A DNA stretch of 9,332 bases from positions 1 to 9,332 of the forward strand of contig JALRJD010000001.1 of assembly GCA_023255165.1 (NCBI GenBank), read 5' to 3'. The translations under genes and the position numbers were made by a program. Of this stretch, positions 1 through 6,394 are shown piece after piece. The stretch's first letter is position 1. Each line of letters begins with the position of its first letter. Source of the stretch: Porticoccaceae bacterium (lineage in GTDB: Bacteria; Pseudomonadota; Gammaproteobacteria; Pseudomonadales; Porticoccaceae). Below the pieces are notes generated by a model that was not told the origin of the DNA, ran no database searches, and saw nothing but the letters and a program-made list of their open reading frames with translations.

Positions 1-471
1 GTCGATAGTGCAGCGTGAGAGGCTCAGCATCGCCCCGGTATCGAGGCCGGCATCCATCTGCATAAGAGTCACGCCGGTCTCTGTATCACCGGCTTCAATG
101 GCGCGCTGAATCGGCGCGGCGCCGCGCCAGCGCGGCAAGATCGAGGCGTGAACATTGATGCAGCCATGCGCCGGAGTGTCGAGGATCTGCTGCGGCAGAA
201 TAAGCCCATAGGCCACCACCACCATAATGTCGGCCTGCAGTTCGGCGAGCAGACGCTGCTGTTCAGAGTCTTTTAGCGACAGCGGTTGGAAGACCGGCAA
301 TTGGTGTTCGAGGGCGAGCCGTTTAACCGGGCTGGGGGTCAATTTTTTTCCGCGGCCGGCGGGTCGATCAGGCTGGGTATAGACAGCAATTACGGAATGG
401 TCCGGGGAGTCGAGCAGCGCTTGCAGGTGCGCCGCGGCAAAGTCTGGCGTTCCTGCGAAAATGATTTTCAA
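1..471 (-). CDS. fmt: Methionyl-tRNA formyltransferase, N-terminal part (runs off left edge)
   Basis: Transfers a formyl group from 10-formyl-tetrahydrofolate to the amino group of initiator Met-tRNA in the cytoplasm. The 157 visible codons cover the catalytic domain. The protein begins with the family signature KIIFAGTPDFAA (2-13), has QPDRPAGRGKK (33-43), and carries the catalytic set Asn106 and His108 in GCINVHASILPRWRGAAPIQ (103-122) plus Asp144 in MDAGLDTG. Only the C-terminal tRNA-binding domain is missing (family about 310 residues). I chose TTG at 471-469 as start: the conserved motif begins at the next codon, an in-frame TAG (the def stop, 486-484) lies just upstream, and an AGGA that overlaps that stop sits 10 bases before the TTG. 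Lies 12 bases downstream of def in the same reading frame, so the two are almost certainly co-transcribed and probably translationally coupled. Confidence 0.96.
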   Translation of the reverse strand, partial: MKIIFAGTPDFAAAHLQALLDSPDHSVIAVYTQPDRPAGRGKKLTPSPVKRLALEHQLPVFQPLSLKDSEQQRLLAELQADIMVVVAYGLILPQQILDTPAHGCINVHASILPRWRGAAPIQRAIEAGDTETGVTLMQMDAGLDTGAMLSLSRCTID

Positions 472-483
472 GCGGAAAATATC

Positions 484-990
484 CTATCCATTCTGGCGAT
501 GAATTTTTTCAAGTTTTTTGCGAATACGGTGGCGCTTGAACGGCGACAGATAATCGACGAATAACTTGCCTTCAAGATGGTCGATTTCATGCTGGATGCA
601 GACAGCCAACAGGCCGTGCGCCTCTTCTTCAAACTGGTTGCCCTCGCCGTCCAGCGCGCGAATGATTACATGGGCGGGGCGATCGATGGTCTCATAAAAC
701 CCGGGCACCGAGAGACAGCCTTCGTCGTAGGGGCTGATGCTGTCGTCGAGCACTTCGATCTCGGGGTTGATAAACACTCTGGGGCCGATATCGTCGTCGC
801 CGAGATCCATCACGATCACGCGCTGATGAACATCCACCTGCGAGGCGGCGAGACCAATGCCGTTGGCCGCTTTCATGGTGTCAAACATATCGGCGACAAG
901 CGTTTTGATGGTTTCGTCGACATCGCCGACCGGCTTGGCGACGGTGCGCAGCCTTGGATCGGGGAACTCGAGTATCTTTAATATGGCCAT
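484..990 (-). CDS. def: Peptide deformylase
   Basis: Removes the formyl group from the N-terminal methionine of new proteins; a metal (usually Fe2+) hydrolase acting at the ribosome exit. All three family motifs are intact in the 168-residue protein: GIGLAASQ (44-51), EGCLSVPG (90-97, metal ligand Cys92) and QHEIDHL (133-139, metal ligands His134 and His138, catalytic Glu135). The N-terminus (MAILKILEFPDPRL) matches the usual family start, so ATG at 990 is right. The length is that of the E. coli type enzyme. It is the first gene of the def-fmt unit and diverges from the LysM gene. No Shine-Dalgarno-like sequence is visible in the bases before the ATG, and a possible -10 (TAGAAT, 1011-1006) would leave a leader of only about 10 bases. 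Confidence 0.98.
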   Translation of the reverse strand: MAILKILEFPDPRLRTVAKPVGDVDETIKTLVADMFDTMKAANGIGLAASQVDVHQRVIVMDLGDDDIGPRVFINPEIEVLDDSISPYDEGCLSVPGFYETIDRPAHVIIRALDGEGNQFEEEAHGLLAVCIQHEIDHLEGKLFVDYLSPFKRHRIRKKLEKIHRQNG

Positions 991-1005
991 AGCGAATGTG
1001 ATGAA

Positions 1006-1011
1006 ATTCTA
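1006..1011 (-). promoter_or_regulatory. Possible -10 element for def-fmt
   Basis: On the minus strand the sequence is TAGAAT (5 of 6 to TATAAT), followed by about 15 bases to the def ATG. The -35 position is poor. An imperfect inverted repeat, GCACTGC at 1027-1033 and GCAGTAC at 1052-1058 (6 of 7 pairs, 18-base loop), covers the expected -35 area and could be an operator, but this is only inference. Confidence 0.3.
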
Positions 1012-1124
1012 GAAAAAAAGTTAAAAGCACTGCTACCATTAAGCTAACCCGGCAGTACATTTGTGCGTTAACCGCAACTACCCGCGCAAGCATCGGTATC
1101 CTGCACCGCCAGAGATGCCCGAAA

Positions 1125-1130
1125 TTATAC
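1125..1130 (+). promoter_or_regulatory. Possible -10 element for the LysM gene/dprA
   Basis: TTATAC at 1125-1130 sits 32 bases before the LysM ATG; TGCACC at 1102-1107 (17-base spacer) is a weak -35. The 172-base region 991-1162 is shared with the divergent def promoter and holds no gene that I can see. The ribosome binding site AAGGA at 1149-1153 is 9 bases from the ATG at 1163. Confidence 0.3.
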
Positions 1131-1162
1131 ACTAACCCTGCTCGGAGAAAGGACTCAGAGAT

Positions 1163-2284
1163 ATGAAAAAATTCGGATTTCATTGGTTGTCAGCACCGTT
1201 CCGCACACTTTCCTCCAGTATTCTCGTTACCATTTTAAATGTCACTCTTATTGGCGCTCTCAGTTTTTCAGCCCCCGCTTTTGCAGCCCCCACTTTTGCC
1301 GCTAATAGTGCAGCCGCTTCCAGCGCAGCGGTCGTGATCAAAAATAATGTGCCCAGCCGTTACACGGTTAAGCGCGGTGACACGCTGTGGGATATCTCGG
1401 CGTTATTTTTACAGGACCCCTGGATGTGGCCGGAAATATGGTACGCCAACCAGCAGATCGACAACCCCCACCTTATATACCCCGGCGATGTGCTGAGGCT
1501 GGTCTATGTCGACGGCGTGCCCCAGCTCAAGCTCGAGCGCAGCCGCGACGTGAAGCTGTCACCGGAGATTCGCAGCCTCGACCACGCCGAGGCTATCAGC
1601 GCCCTGCCCCTCGATGTTATCGATAACTTTTTGGCCCGCACCAGGGTCACCGACGACGCCACATTAAAAGGCGCACCCTATGTGCTCGGCGGCACCGAGC
1701 GGCGCATACTGGTTGGCATGGGCGATGATTTTTACGCGCGCGGAGAATTTTCCGGCAACCATGCAACCTATGGAATCTATCGCCGTGGCGAACCCTACCT
1801 TGACCCGCAGAGCGGCGAGCTGCTTGGCATTCGTGCGGTGGATGTTGGTGCCGCGCGGATCAAGGCACTCCAGGACGACGTTGCCACACTGACAGTCACC
1901 CGGGCCAACGGAGAAGTTCGCATCGCCGATCGTCTGCTGCTCTCTGAAGAGCGGACACTGGCGTCGACCTTTTACCCCCGCGCGCCGGATACAGACATCC
2001 ACGGCCAGGTACTCAATATCGAAGATGGTGTGCGCAATGCCGGAGCGCTGGATGTGGTGGCAGTTAATCGCGGCGCCCGCGAAGGCCTCAAGCCCGGCGA
2101 TACGCTGGCCATTTTCAAGCGCGGCGATCGGGTTAAGGATCGCGTCACTAACGAGCAGGTGGTGTTGCCGGAAGAGCGCATTGGTCTGCTAATGGTTTTT
2201 TACACCTACGAAAAAATGAGCTTCGCTCTGGTTATGGAAGCCGATCGTCAAATCGATCTGGGCGATATTCTTCGCAACCCGTAA
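1163..2284 (+). CDS. tsaP: Secreted LysM-domain protein, TsaP-like
   Basis: A 373-residue exported protein. Residues 1-41 form a long signal peptide: basic MKKFGFHWLS, hydrophobic stretch about 19-36, and likely cleavage after AFA (39-41). A low-complexity Ala/Ser linker (42-57) follows. One LysM domain spans about 67-115: it opens YTVKRGDTLWDIS (67-79) and closes NPHLIYPGDVLRL (101-113), and binds peptidoglycan glycan. The rest (about 130-373) is a beta-rich C-terminal region without enzyme motifs that I recognise. The gene order def-LysM-dprA is conserved in Pseudomonas and Vibrio; the Pseudomonas gene at this position is a homologue of TsaP, a protein that anchors the type IV pilus secretin ring to peptidoglycan in Neisseria and Myxococcus. 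The TsaP assignment rests on domain order and neighbourhood, not on an alignment; no pilus genes are in view. It is followed after 47 bases by dprA. Confidence 0.85.
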   Translation: MKKFGFHWLSAPFRTLSSSILVTILNVTLIGALSFSAPAFAAPTFAANSAAASSAAVVIKNNVPSRYTVKRGDTLWDISALFLQDPWMWPEIWYANQQIDNPHLIYPGDVLRLVYVDGVPQLKLERSRDVKLSPEIRSLDHAEAISALPLDVIDNFLARTRVTDDATLKGAPYVLGGTERRILVGMGDDFYARGEFSGNHATYGIYRRGEPYLDPQSGELLGIRAVDVGAARIKALQDDVATLTVTRANGEVRIADRLLLSEERTLASTFYPRAPDTDIHGQVLNIEDGVRNAGALDVVAVNRGAREGLKPGDTLAIFKRGDRVKDRVTNEQVVLPEERIGLLMVFYTYEKMSFALVMEADRQIDLGDILRNP

Positions 2285-2331
2285 GCGCCAAAACACCACG
2301 AAACAAACAGAACAGGGAAAAGGAACACCGC

Positions 2332-3474
2332 ATGGACAGGGAATGTCATTATGCGCTGGTAGCACAGCAGCTGGAGTGTTTTTACCCCAGCACCCAGCGC
2401 CAGCTACTCGATCACTGCAACAGTTATGTGGAGATTTTTGAGCGGCCGCTCAATCATTACCCCGAGGACCTGCACCCTCTACTGGACAATCTGCGTGACC
2501 AATATCATCGCAATCTCTGGCGACAGGTAGTCGACCGCATTGAGCAGCGCACGGCCCACAGCGGCGCGCGCATGATTCCCATTACCAGCCCCGATTATCC
2601 GGATACACTAAGGCAAATTGTCGGCGCCCCCTGCCTGCTCTATTTGCGCGGCAATGTTGAGAATTTACATCTGCCGCAGATTGCCGTGGTCGGCAGTCGC
2701 CGCATGACCCGCGGCGGTGCTGACAATGCCCGCGGTTGGAGTCGCTATCTGGCTGCGGGGGGCTTTGTCATTACCAGCGGGCTTGCCCATGGCATTGACG
2801 GCGCCGCGCATCGGGGTGCGCTTGAGGGCAATGGCAAAACCATTGCCGTGATGGCGACCGGTATAGATGATATTTATCCCCGCGCCCATCTTGCGCTGGC
2901 CGAGCAGATTCTCGATCAGGGCGGCACCTTGATCACTGAGTTTGAACCCTCAACCCAGCCGCTAGCCGCCAACTTTCCGAGCAGGAACCGTATTATCAGC
3001 GGTCTGAGTCTCGGCGTTCTGGTGGTTGAGGCGGCATTGAGAAGCGGCTCTTTGATCACCGCCCGCTATGCGGCGGAGCAAGATCGCGAAGTCTTTGCCA
3101 TTCCGGGCTCCATTCACAATCCCCAGAGCCGCGGTTGTCACCATCTGATCAAACAGGGCGCGCACCTTGTCGAGCGGGTTGAAGAGATTGTTAACGAATT
3201 GGGCGGCGCTCTCAGCGGGCTGGCCAATGCTGCAACGCAGTCTACAAACGCTCAAGCCGAACTCTCTTTTGCAACTGATTCAAGCGCGCCGCAACAGAGT
3301 CTCAAGGCGGATGAATCAAGCCTGTTGCAGCTGCTCGGTTACGAGCCTGTGGATATGGACAAACTGGCCGCAGACGGCACTTTTTCCGTGGCGGATCTGT
3401 CGCGCCTGCTGGTCTCTCTGGAGATCAAAGGGCTGATCGAAAGCCGCAATGGGGTCTATCAGCGGCTCAGGTGA
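2332..3474 (+). CDS. dprA: DNA processing protein DprA (Smf)
   Basis: Binds incoming single-stranded DNA and loads RecA during natural transformation; widely conserved even in bacteria not known to be competent. The 380-residue protein has the expected three parts: an N-terminal helical SAM-like region (about 1-75), the Rossmann-like DprA core (about 80-290), and a C-terminal winged-helix region (about 327-378). Core motifs are IAVVGSR (117-123), SGLAHGIDGAAH (149-160), FPSRNRIISGLS (215-226), EAALRSGSLITARYA (233-247) and FAIPGS (255-260). It appears intact. The start at 2332 has AAGGA 7 bases upstream. It is downstream of the LysM gene by 47 bases with no terminator seen, so probably co-transcribed with it. 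It ends at 3472-3474, immediately before a hairpin. Confidence 0.97.
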   Translation: MDRECHYALVAQQLECFYPSTQRQLLDHCNSYVEIFERPLNHYPEDLHPLLDNLRDQYHRNLWRQVVDRIEQRTAHSGARMIPITSPDYPDTLRQIVGAPCLLYLRGNVENLHLPQIAVVGSRRMTRGGADNARGWSRYLAAGGFVITSGLAHGIDGAAHRGALEGNGKTIAVMATGIDDIYPRAHLALAEQILDQGGTLITEFEPSTQPLAANFPSRNRIISGLSLGVLVVEAALRSGSLITARYAAEQDREVFAIPGSIHNPQSRGCHHLIKQGAHLVERVEEIVNELGGALSGLANAATQSTNAQAELSFATDSSAPQQSLKADESSLLQLLGYEPVDMDKLAADGTFSVADLSRLLVSLEIKGLIESRNGVYQRLR

Positions 3475-3475
3475 A

Positions 3476-3510
3476 CCACAGAGTTAATCCGGTCAAATAC
3501 TGCTCTGTGG
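3476..3510 (+). other. Hairpin directly after dprA stop
   Basis: CCACAGAG (3476-3483) and CTCTGTGG (3503-3510) are perfect 8-base inverted repeats with a 19-base spacer, starting 2 bases after the dprA stop codon. No T-run follows, so it is not a typical intrinsic terminator; it could protect the 3' end of the dprA message or form part of the purE leader. The loop contains TCCGGT (3488-3493), repeated in the next hairpin. Confidence 0.55.
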
Positions 3511-3520
3511 CAGCTATTGC

Positions 3521-3549
3521 GCGGAGCTGAAAGTTCCGGTAGCCTCCGC
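3521..3549 (+). other. Second hairpin in the purE leader
   Basis: GCGGAG (3521-3526) pairs with CTCCGC (3544-3549); with one bulged C the stem extends by CT/AG inside, leaving a loop of about 12 bases that contains TTCCGGT. An alternative, mutually exclusive pairing is CAGCT (3511-3515) with AGCTG (3525-3529). It ends 25 bases before the purE ATG and leaves the ribosome binding site free. Confidence 0.4.
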
Positions 3550-3574
3550 TGCTTTCTAACCAGGTGAGCAAAAA

Positions 3575-4081
3575 ATGACCAAACCTTTTGTAGCAGTTCT
3601 GATGGGCTCTGATTCCGATTTGCCGGTAATGGAAGCCAGCTTTGAAATTCTGAAAAAGTTCGATATTCCCTTTGAAGTTAAGGTGACTTCCGCGCACCGC
3701 ACACCTAAGGCAACCCATGACTATGTGACCGACGCGGATGCGCGCGGATGCGCCGCCTTTATCTGTGCGGCGGGCATGGCCGCCCACCTTGCCGGGGCTG
3801 TGTCGGCGACCACCTTGCGACCTGTTATTGGCGTGCCGATTAACGGTTCGCTGGATGGGCTCGACGCCCTGCTCTCGACTGTGCAGATGCCCGGTGGCAT
3901 TCCAGTGGCAACAGTTGCCATCGGTAAAGCGGGCGCCAAAAATGCCGCCTATCTTGCGGCGCAAATCATTGCCGTTTCCGATTCGTCTATGCATCAAAAG
4001 CTGCTCGCAGAGCGCGCTGACAATGCCGCGGCCATTATTGCCAAAGACGCAGCGCTACAGGAAAAGCTCAAAAACGGATAA
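3575..4081 (+). CDS. purE: N5-carboxyaminoimidazole ribonucleotide mutase (PurE, class I)
   Basis: Converts N5-CAIR to CAIR in de novo purine synthesis, normally after PurK has made N5-CAIR. The 168-residue protein carries the class I signature: MGSDSDLPVM (10-19, with substrate-binding Ser12 and Asp15), TSAHRTP (38-44, with catalytic His41), AAGMAAHLAG (65-74), and MPGGIPVATVAIGKAGAKNA (105-124). The length matches bacterial octameric PurE. The start has a good GGTGAG (3563-3568) 6 bases upstream. It heads the compact run purE-tsaC-hemF-aroE: the stop is 7 bases before the tsaC GTG. The usual partner purK is not adjacent and must lie elsewhere. A hairpin-rich 100-base leader separates it from dprA; I saw no convincing PurR box. 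Confidence 0.97.
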   Translation: MTKPFVAVLMGSDSDLPVMEASFEILKKFDIPFEVKVTSAHRTPKATHDYVTDADARGCAAFICAAGMAAHLAGAVSATTLRPVIGVPINGSLDGLDALLSTVQMPGGIPVATVAIGKAGAKNAAYLAAQIIAVSDSSMHQKLLAERADNAAAIIAKDAALQEKLKNG

Positions 4082-4088
4082 CGCTTCC

Positions 4089-4658
4089 GTGACGGACTGG
4101 ACAAGCAACCCACAGGTTTCCTCCGCTGTGCAGCTGCTCAGGCAGCAGGCGGTGATTGCCTACCCCACCGAATCTGTGTGGGGACTGGGTTGCAACCCCT
4201 GGTCACGTGAGGCGGTGACAAAGTTGCTCAAGCTGAAAAATCGCAGTGTCGACAAAGGCCTGATACTGATCGCCGCGGACTCCGTCCAGTTGCAACCGTT
4301 TCTCGAAGGCCTCACGCCGCCACAATTGCAGCGCTTCCAGACACCACAAAAAAAGCCAACCACCTGGCTTGTATCAAACAATGGCCACGCGCCCGAGTGG
4401 ATTACCGGCGGCCATGATACGCTGGCGCTCCGCATAACCGACCACCCCCTCGCCGCGGCGCTGTGCAGATTATTCGGTGGACCACTGGTGTCGACCTCCG
4501 CCAATCTTCAGGGCCAGCCAGCCGCGATCAGTGCCGGGCAGGTGAGGAGTTACTTTGCGGAGGAGGTTGATTTCGTTACCCCCGGCGAAGTGGGTGGTGC
4601 GGCAAAACCCAGTGAAATACGATATTTAGCGACTGGAGAAGTGGTTCGTGAAGGATAA
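4089..4658 (+). CDS. tsaC: Threonylcarbamoyl-AMP synthase TsaC (YrdC/RimN)
   Basis: Makes threonylcarbamoyl-AMP from threonine, bicarbonate and ATP, the first step of t6A37 modification in ANN-decoding tRNAs. The GTG at 4089 gives a 189-residue protein, matching the 190 of E. coli TsaC. Motifs are VIAYPTESVWGLGC (22-35), the nucleotide-binding KLKNRSVDKGLILIA (48-62), PLVSTSANLQGQP (132-144) and KPSEIRYL (173-180). No ATG lies in this frame between the purE stop and the YPTES motif. Reading the frame further upstream would put the N-terminus inside purE and add residues unlike the family, so that start is rejected. The ribosome binding site is weak (GGATAA at the purE stop), suggesting coupling to purE translation. 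The last 11 bases overlap hemF. Confidence 0.95.
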   Translation: MTDWTSNPQVSSAVQLLRQQAVIAYPTESVWGLGCNPWSREAVTKLLKLKNRSVDKGLILIAADSVQLQPFLEGLTPPQLQRFQTPQKKPTTWLVSNNGHAPEWITGGHDTLALRITDHPLAAALCRLFGGPLVSTSANLQGQPAAISAGQVRSYFAEEVDFVTPGEVGGAAKPSEIRYLATGEVVREG

Positions 4659-5559
4659 ACAAATAGATAAAGCCGCGGTAAAAGCCTATTTGCTGGCCTT
4701 GCAGGAGAGCATCTGTGATCAGCTTGCAGCGGTTGATGGCGGCGAATGGCAGGAAGATAGCTGGGTCCGTGAGGAAGGTGGCGGCGGCCGCAGCCGTGTA
4801 CTGGTCGACGGCGCGGTGATTGAAAAAGGCGGGGTTAACTTCTCTCATGTCTTTGGTGAGCAGATGCCAGCATCCGCCACCCAACACCGCCCGGAATTGG
4901 CGGGCCGGCGTTTCGAAGCCATGGGCGTCTCGCTGGTAATTCACCCGCAAAACCCCCACGCGCCAACCTCCCACGCCAATGTACGCTTTTTTATCGCCGA
5001 GAAAGAAGGCGCGGATCCGGTCTGGTGGTTTGGCGGCGGCTATGACCTGACACCCTATTACGGCAACGAAGAGGACTGCAGACACTGGCACCAAACCGCC
5101 AAAGCCGCCTGCGACTCGTTTGCCGCGGACTTTTATTCGCGCTTTAAAAATTGGTGCGACGACTATTTTTATCTCAAGCACCGCGATGAACCGCGCGGTA
5201 TTGGCGGTCTGTTTTTTGACGATTTTAACGAGCTCGGCTTTGACCAGAGCTTCGCCTTTATGCGCAGCGTGGGAGACAGTTACTGCGCTGCCTATGTGCC
5301 CATTTTGCAGCGTCGACACGGGATTGAGTTCTCTGAGCGCGAACGCCAGTTTCAACTCTACCGCCGCGGCCGCTATGTGGAGTTTAATCTGGTCTATGAT
5401 CGCGGCACGCTGTTCGGCCTGCAGACCGGCGGCCGCACCGAATCAATTTTGATGTCGCTGCCGCCGCTGGTGCGCTGGGAATATAACTGGACGCCCGAGC
5501 CGGACAGTCCGGAAGCGGAGCTCTATACCAACTACCTTACCGGCAGGGAATGGGTCTGA
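4648..5559 (+). CDS. hemF: Oxygen-dependent coproporphyrinogen III oxidase
   Basis: Oxidatively decarboxylates coproporphyrinogen III to protoporphyrinogen IX using O2, late in heme synthesis, in the cytoplasm. The 303-residue protein follows E. coli HemF (299) end to end. Diagnostic stretches include GGGGRSRVL (46-54), GVNFSHVFGEQMPASAT (63-79), RRFEAMGVSLVIHPQNPHAP (88-107), HANVRFFIAEK (111-121), WWFGGGYDLTPYYG (129-142), the conserved WCDDYFYLKHR (168-178), and RRGRYVEFNLVYDRGT (243-258). It starts at GTG 4648, inside the last codons of tsaC (11-base overlap), with GGAG 10 bases upstream. It ends one base before the aroE ATG. Presence of the O2-dependent enzyme fits an aerobic host, as does coxB at the right edge. 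Confidence 0.98.
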   Translation: MKDKQIDKAAVKAYLLALQESICDQLAAVDGGEWQEDSWVREEGGGGRSRVLVDGAVIEKGGVNFSHVFGEQMPASATQHRPELAGRRFEAMGVSLVIHPQNPHAPTSHANVRFFIAEKEGADPVWWFGGGYDLTPYYGNEEDCRHWHQTAKAACDSFAADFYSRFKNWCDDYFYLKHRDEPRGIGGLFFDDFNELGFDQSFAFMRSVGDSYCAAYVPILQRRHGIEFSERERQFQLYRRGRYVEFNLVYDRGTLFGLQTGGRTESILMSLPPLVRWEYNWTPEPDSPEAELYTNYLTGREWV

Positions 5560-5560
5560 T

Positions 5561-6379
5561 ATGACCGATCAATATGCTGTTTTTGGCAACCCGATAAATC
5601 ACAGTAAATCACCGCAGATTCACGCCGCCTTTGCCGCGCAGACCGGGCAGGACCTGGCCTACAGCAAACAGCTGGTGGATCCGGGCGACTTTGAGGCCGC
5701 CGCCAGCGCGTTCTTTCAGGCCGGTGGCAAAGGTCTTAATGTCACGGTTCCTTTCAAGCAGGACGCCTACTCTTACGCCGCCCGTCTGACCCCGCGGGCG
5801 CGTCGGGCCGGCGCGGTCAATACGCTGGCGATGCAGAATAATGGCACCGTGCTGGGTGACACCACTGATGGTGTTGGGCTGGTAACTGATATGGTGAAAA
5901 ACCTCGGTTGGCAGGTTCGCGCCAAGCGAGTGCTGGTGTTGGGAGCCGGTGGCGCTGTGCGCGGTGTACTGGAGTCGCTGCTGGCGGAGCAGCCGCAGCA
6001 TATAGTGATTGCCAACCGTACGCTCGACAAGGCGCTGCAACTGTCCAAAGGATTCGCCGAGCTGGGTTATATCCTTGGCTGCGGTTTTGATATGTTGCCG
6101 GGGCAGGAATTTGACCTAGTGATCAATGGCACCAGCGCCGGTCTGACTGGCAGCTTGCCGCCGCTGCCCGATGATCTGCTGGCGCATGACGCCGCTTGCT
6201 ACGATATGCTCTACGCCGCGCAGCCGACGCCATTTTTGAAGTGGGCAAAACGTCAGGGCGCAAAGACCGCCGATGGTTTGGGCATGCTGGTGGAACAGGC
6301 GGCGGAATCTTTTTATCTATGGCGTCAGGTCAGGCCACAGACCGGCCCGGTTATTGAGGCCCAGCGCCAGAATCTTTAG
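5561..6379 (+). CDS. aroE: Shikimate dehydrogenase (NADP+)
   Basis: Reduces 3-dehydroshikimate to shikimate with NADPH in aromatic amino acid synthesis. The 272-residue protein has the substrate-binding Ser15 and Ser17 in NPINHSKSP (10-18), NVTVPFK (60-66) with catalytic Lys66, GAVNTL (84-89), GDTTDGVG (99-106) with catalytic Asp103, the NADP-binding loop LGAGGAVRG (127-135) followed by ANRT (151-154; Asn-Arg-Thr is typical of NADP preference), and GMLVEQAAESF (241-251). Length equals that of E. coli AroE. The ATG is one base after the hemF stop; AGGGA (about 5545-5549) serves as the ribosome binding site. It is the last gene of the rightward run. Only 15 bases separate its stop from that of the convergent yrdA, and I see no terminator in that gap. 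Confidence 0.97.
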   Translation: MTDQYAVFGNPINHSKSPQIHAAFAAQTGQDLAYSKQLVDPGDFEAAASAFFQAGGKGLNVTVPFKQDAYSYAARLTPRARRAGAVNTLAMQNNGTVLGDTTDGVGLVTDMVKNLGWQVRAKRVLVLGAGGAVRGVLESLLAEQPQHIVIANRTLDKALQLSKGFAELGYILGCGFDMLPGQEFDLVINGTSAGLTGSLPPLPDDLLAHDAACYDMLYAAQPTPFLKWAKRQGAKTADGLGMLVEQAAESFYLWRQVRPQTGPVIEAQRQNL

Positions 6380-6394
6380 CGCGCTTGTAATGGC

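Noticed and set aside
3734..3753. Perfect tandem duplication of GCGGATGCGC inside purE
   Set aside because: The protein keeps the same number of residues between the SAHRTP and AAHL motifs as E. coli PurE, so there was no insertion; it is a chance repeat in GC-rich Ala/Asp/Arg codons.
3738..4088. Upstream extension of tsaC to an ATG inside purE
   Set aside because: It would overlap purE by over 340 bases and add 117 residues unlike any TsaC; GTG at 4089 gives the family length exactly.
4576..5355. Open frame of 259 codons on the minus strand, opposite hemF
   Set aside because: hemF on the plus strand is unambiguous and full length; the antisense translation shows no family motifs and no ribosome binding site context.
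6380..6394. Possible bidirectional terminator between aroE and yrdA
   Set aside because: Only 15 bases, with a short AGCGCGCT palindrome at the aroE stop but no T-run; not enough to call.
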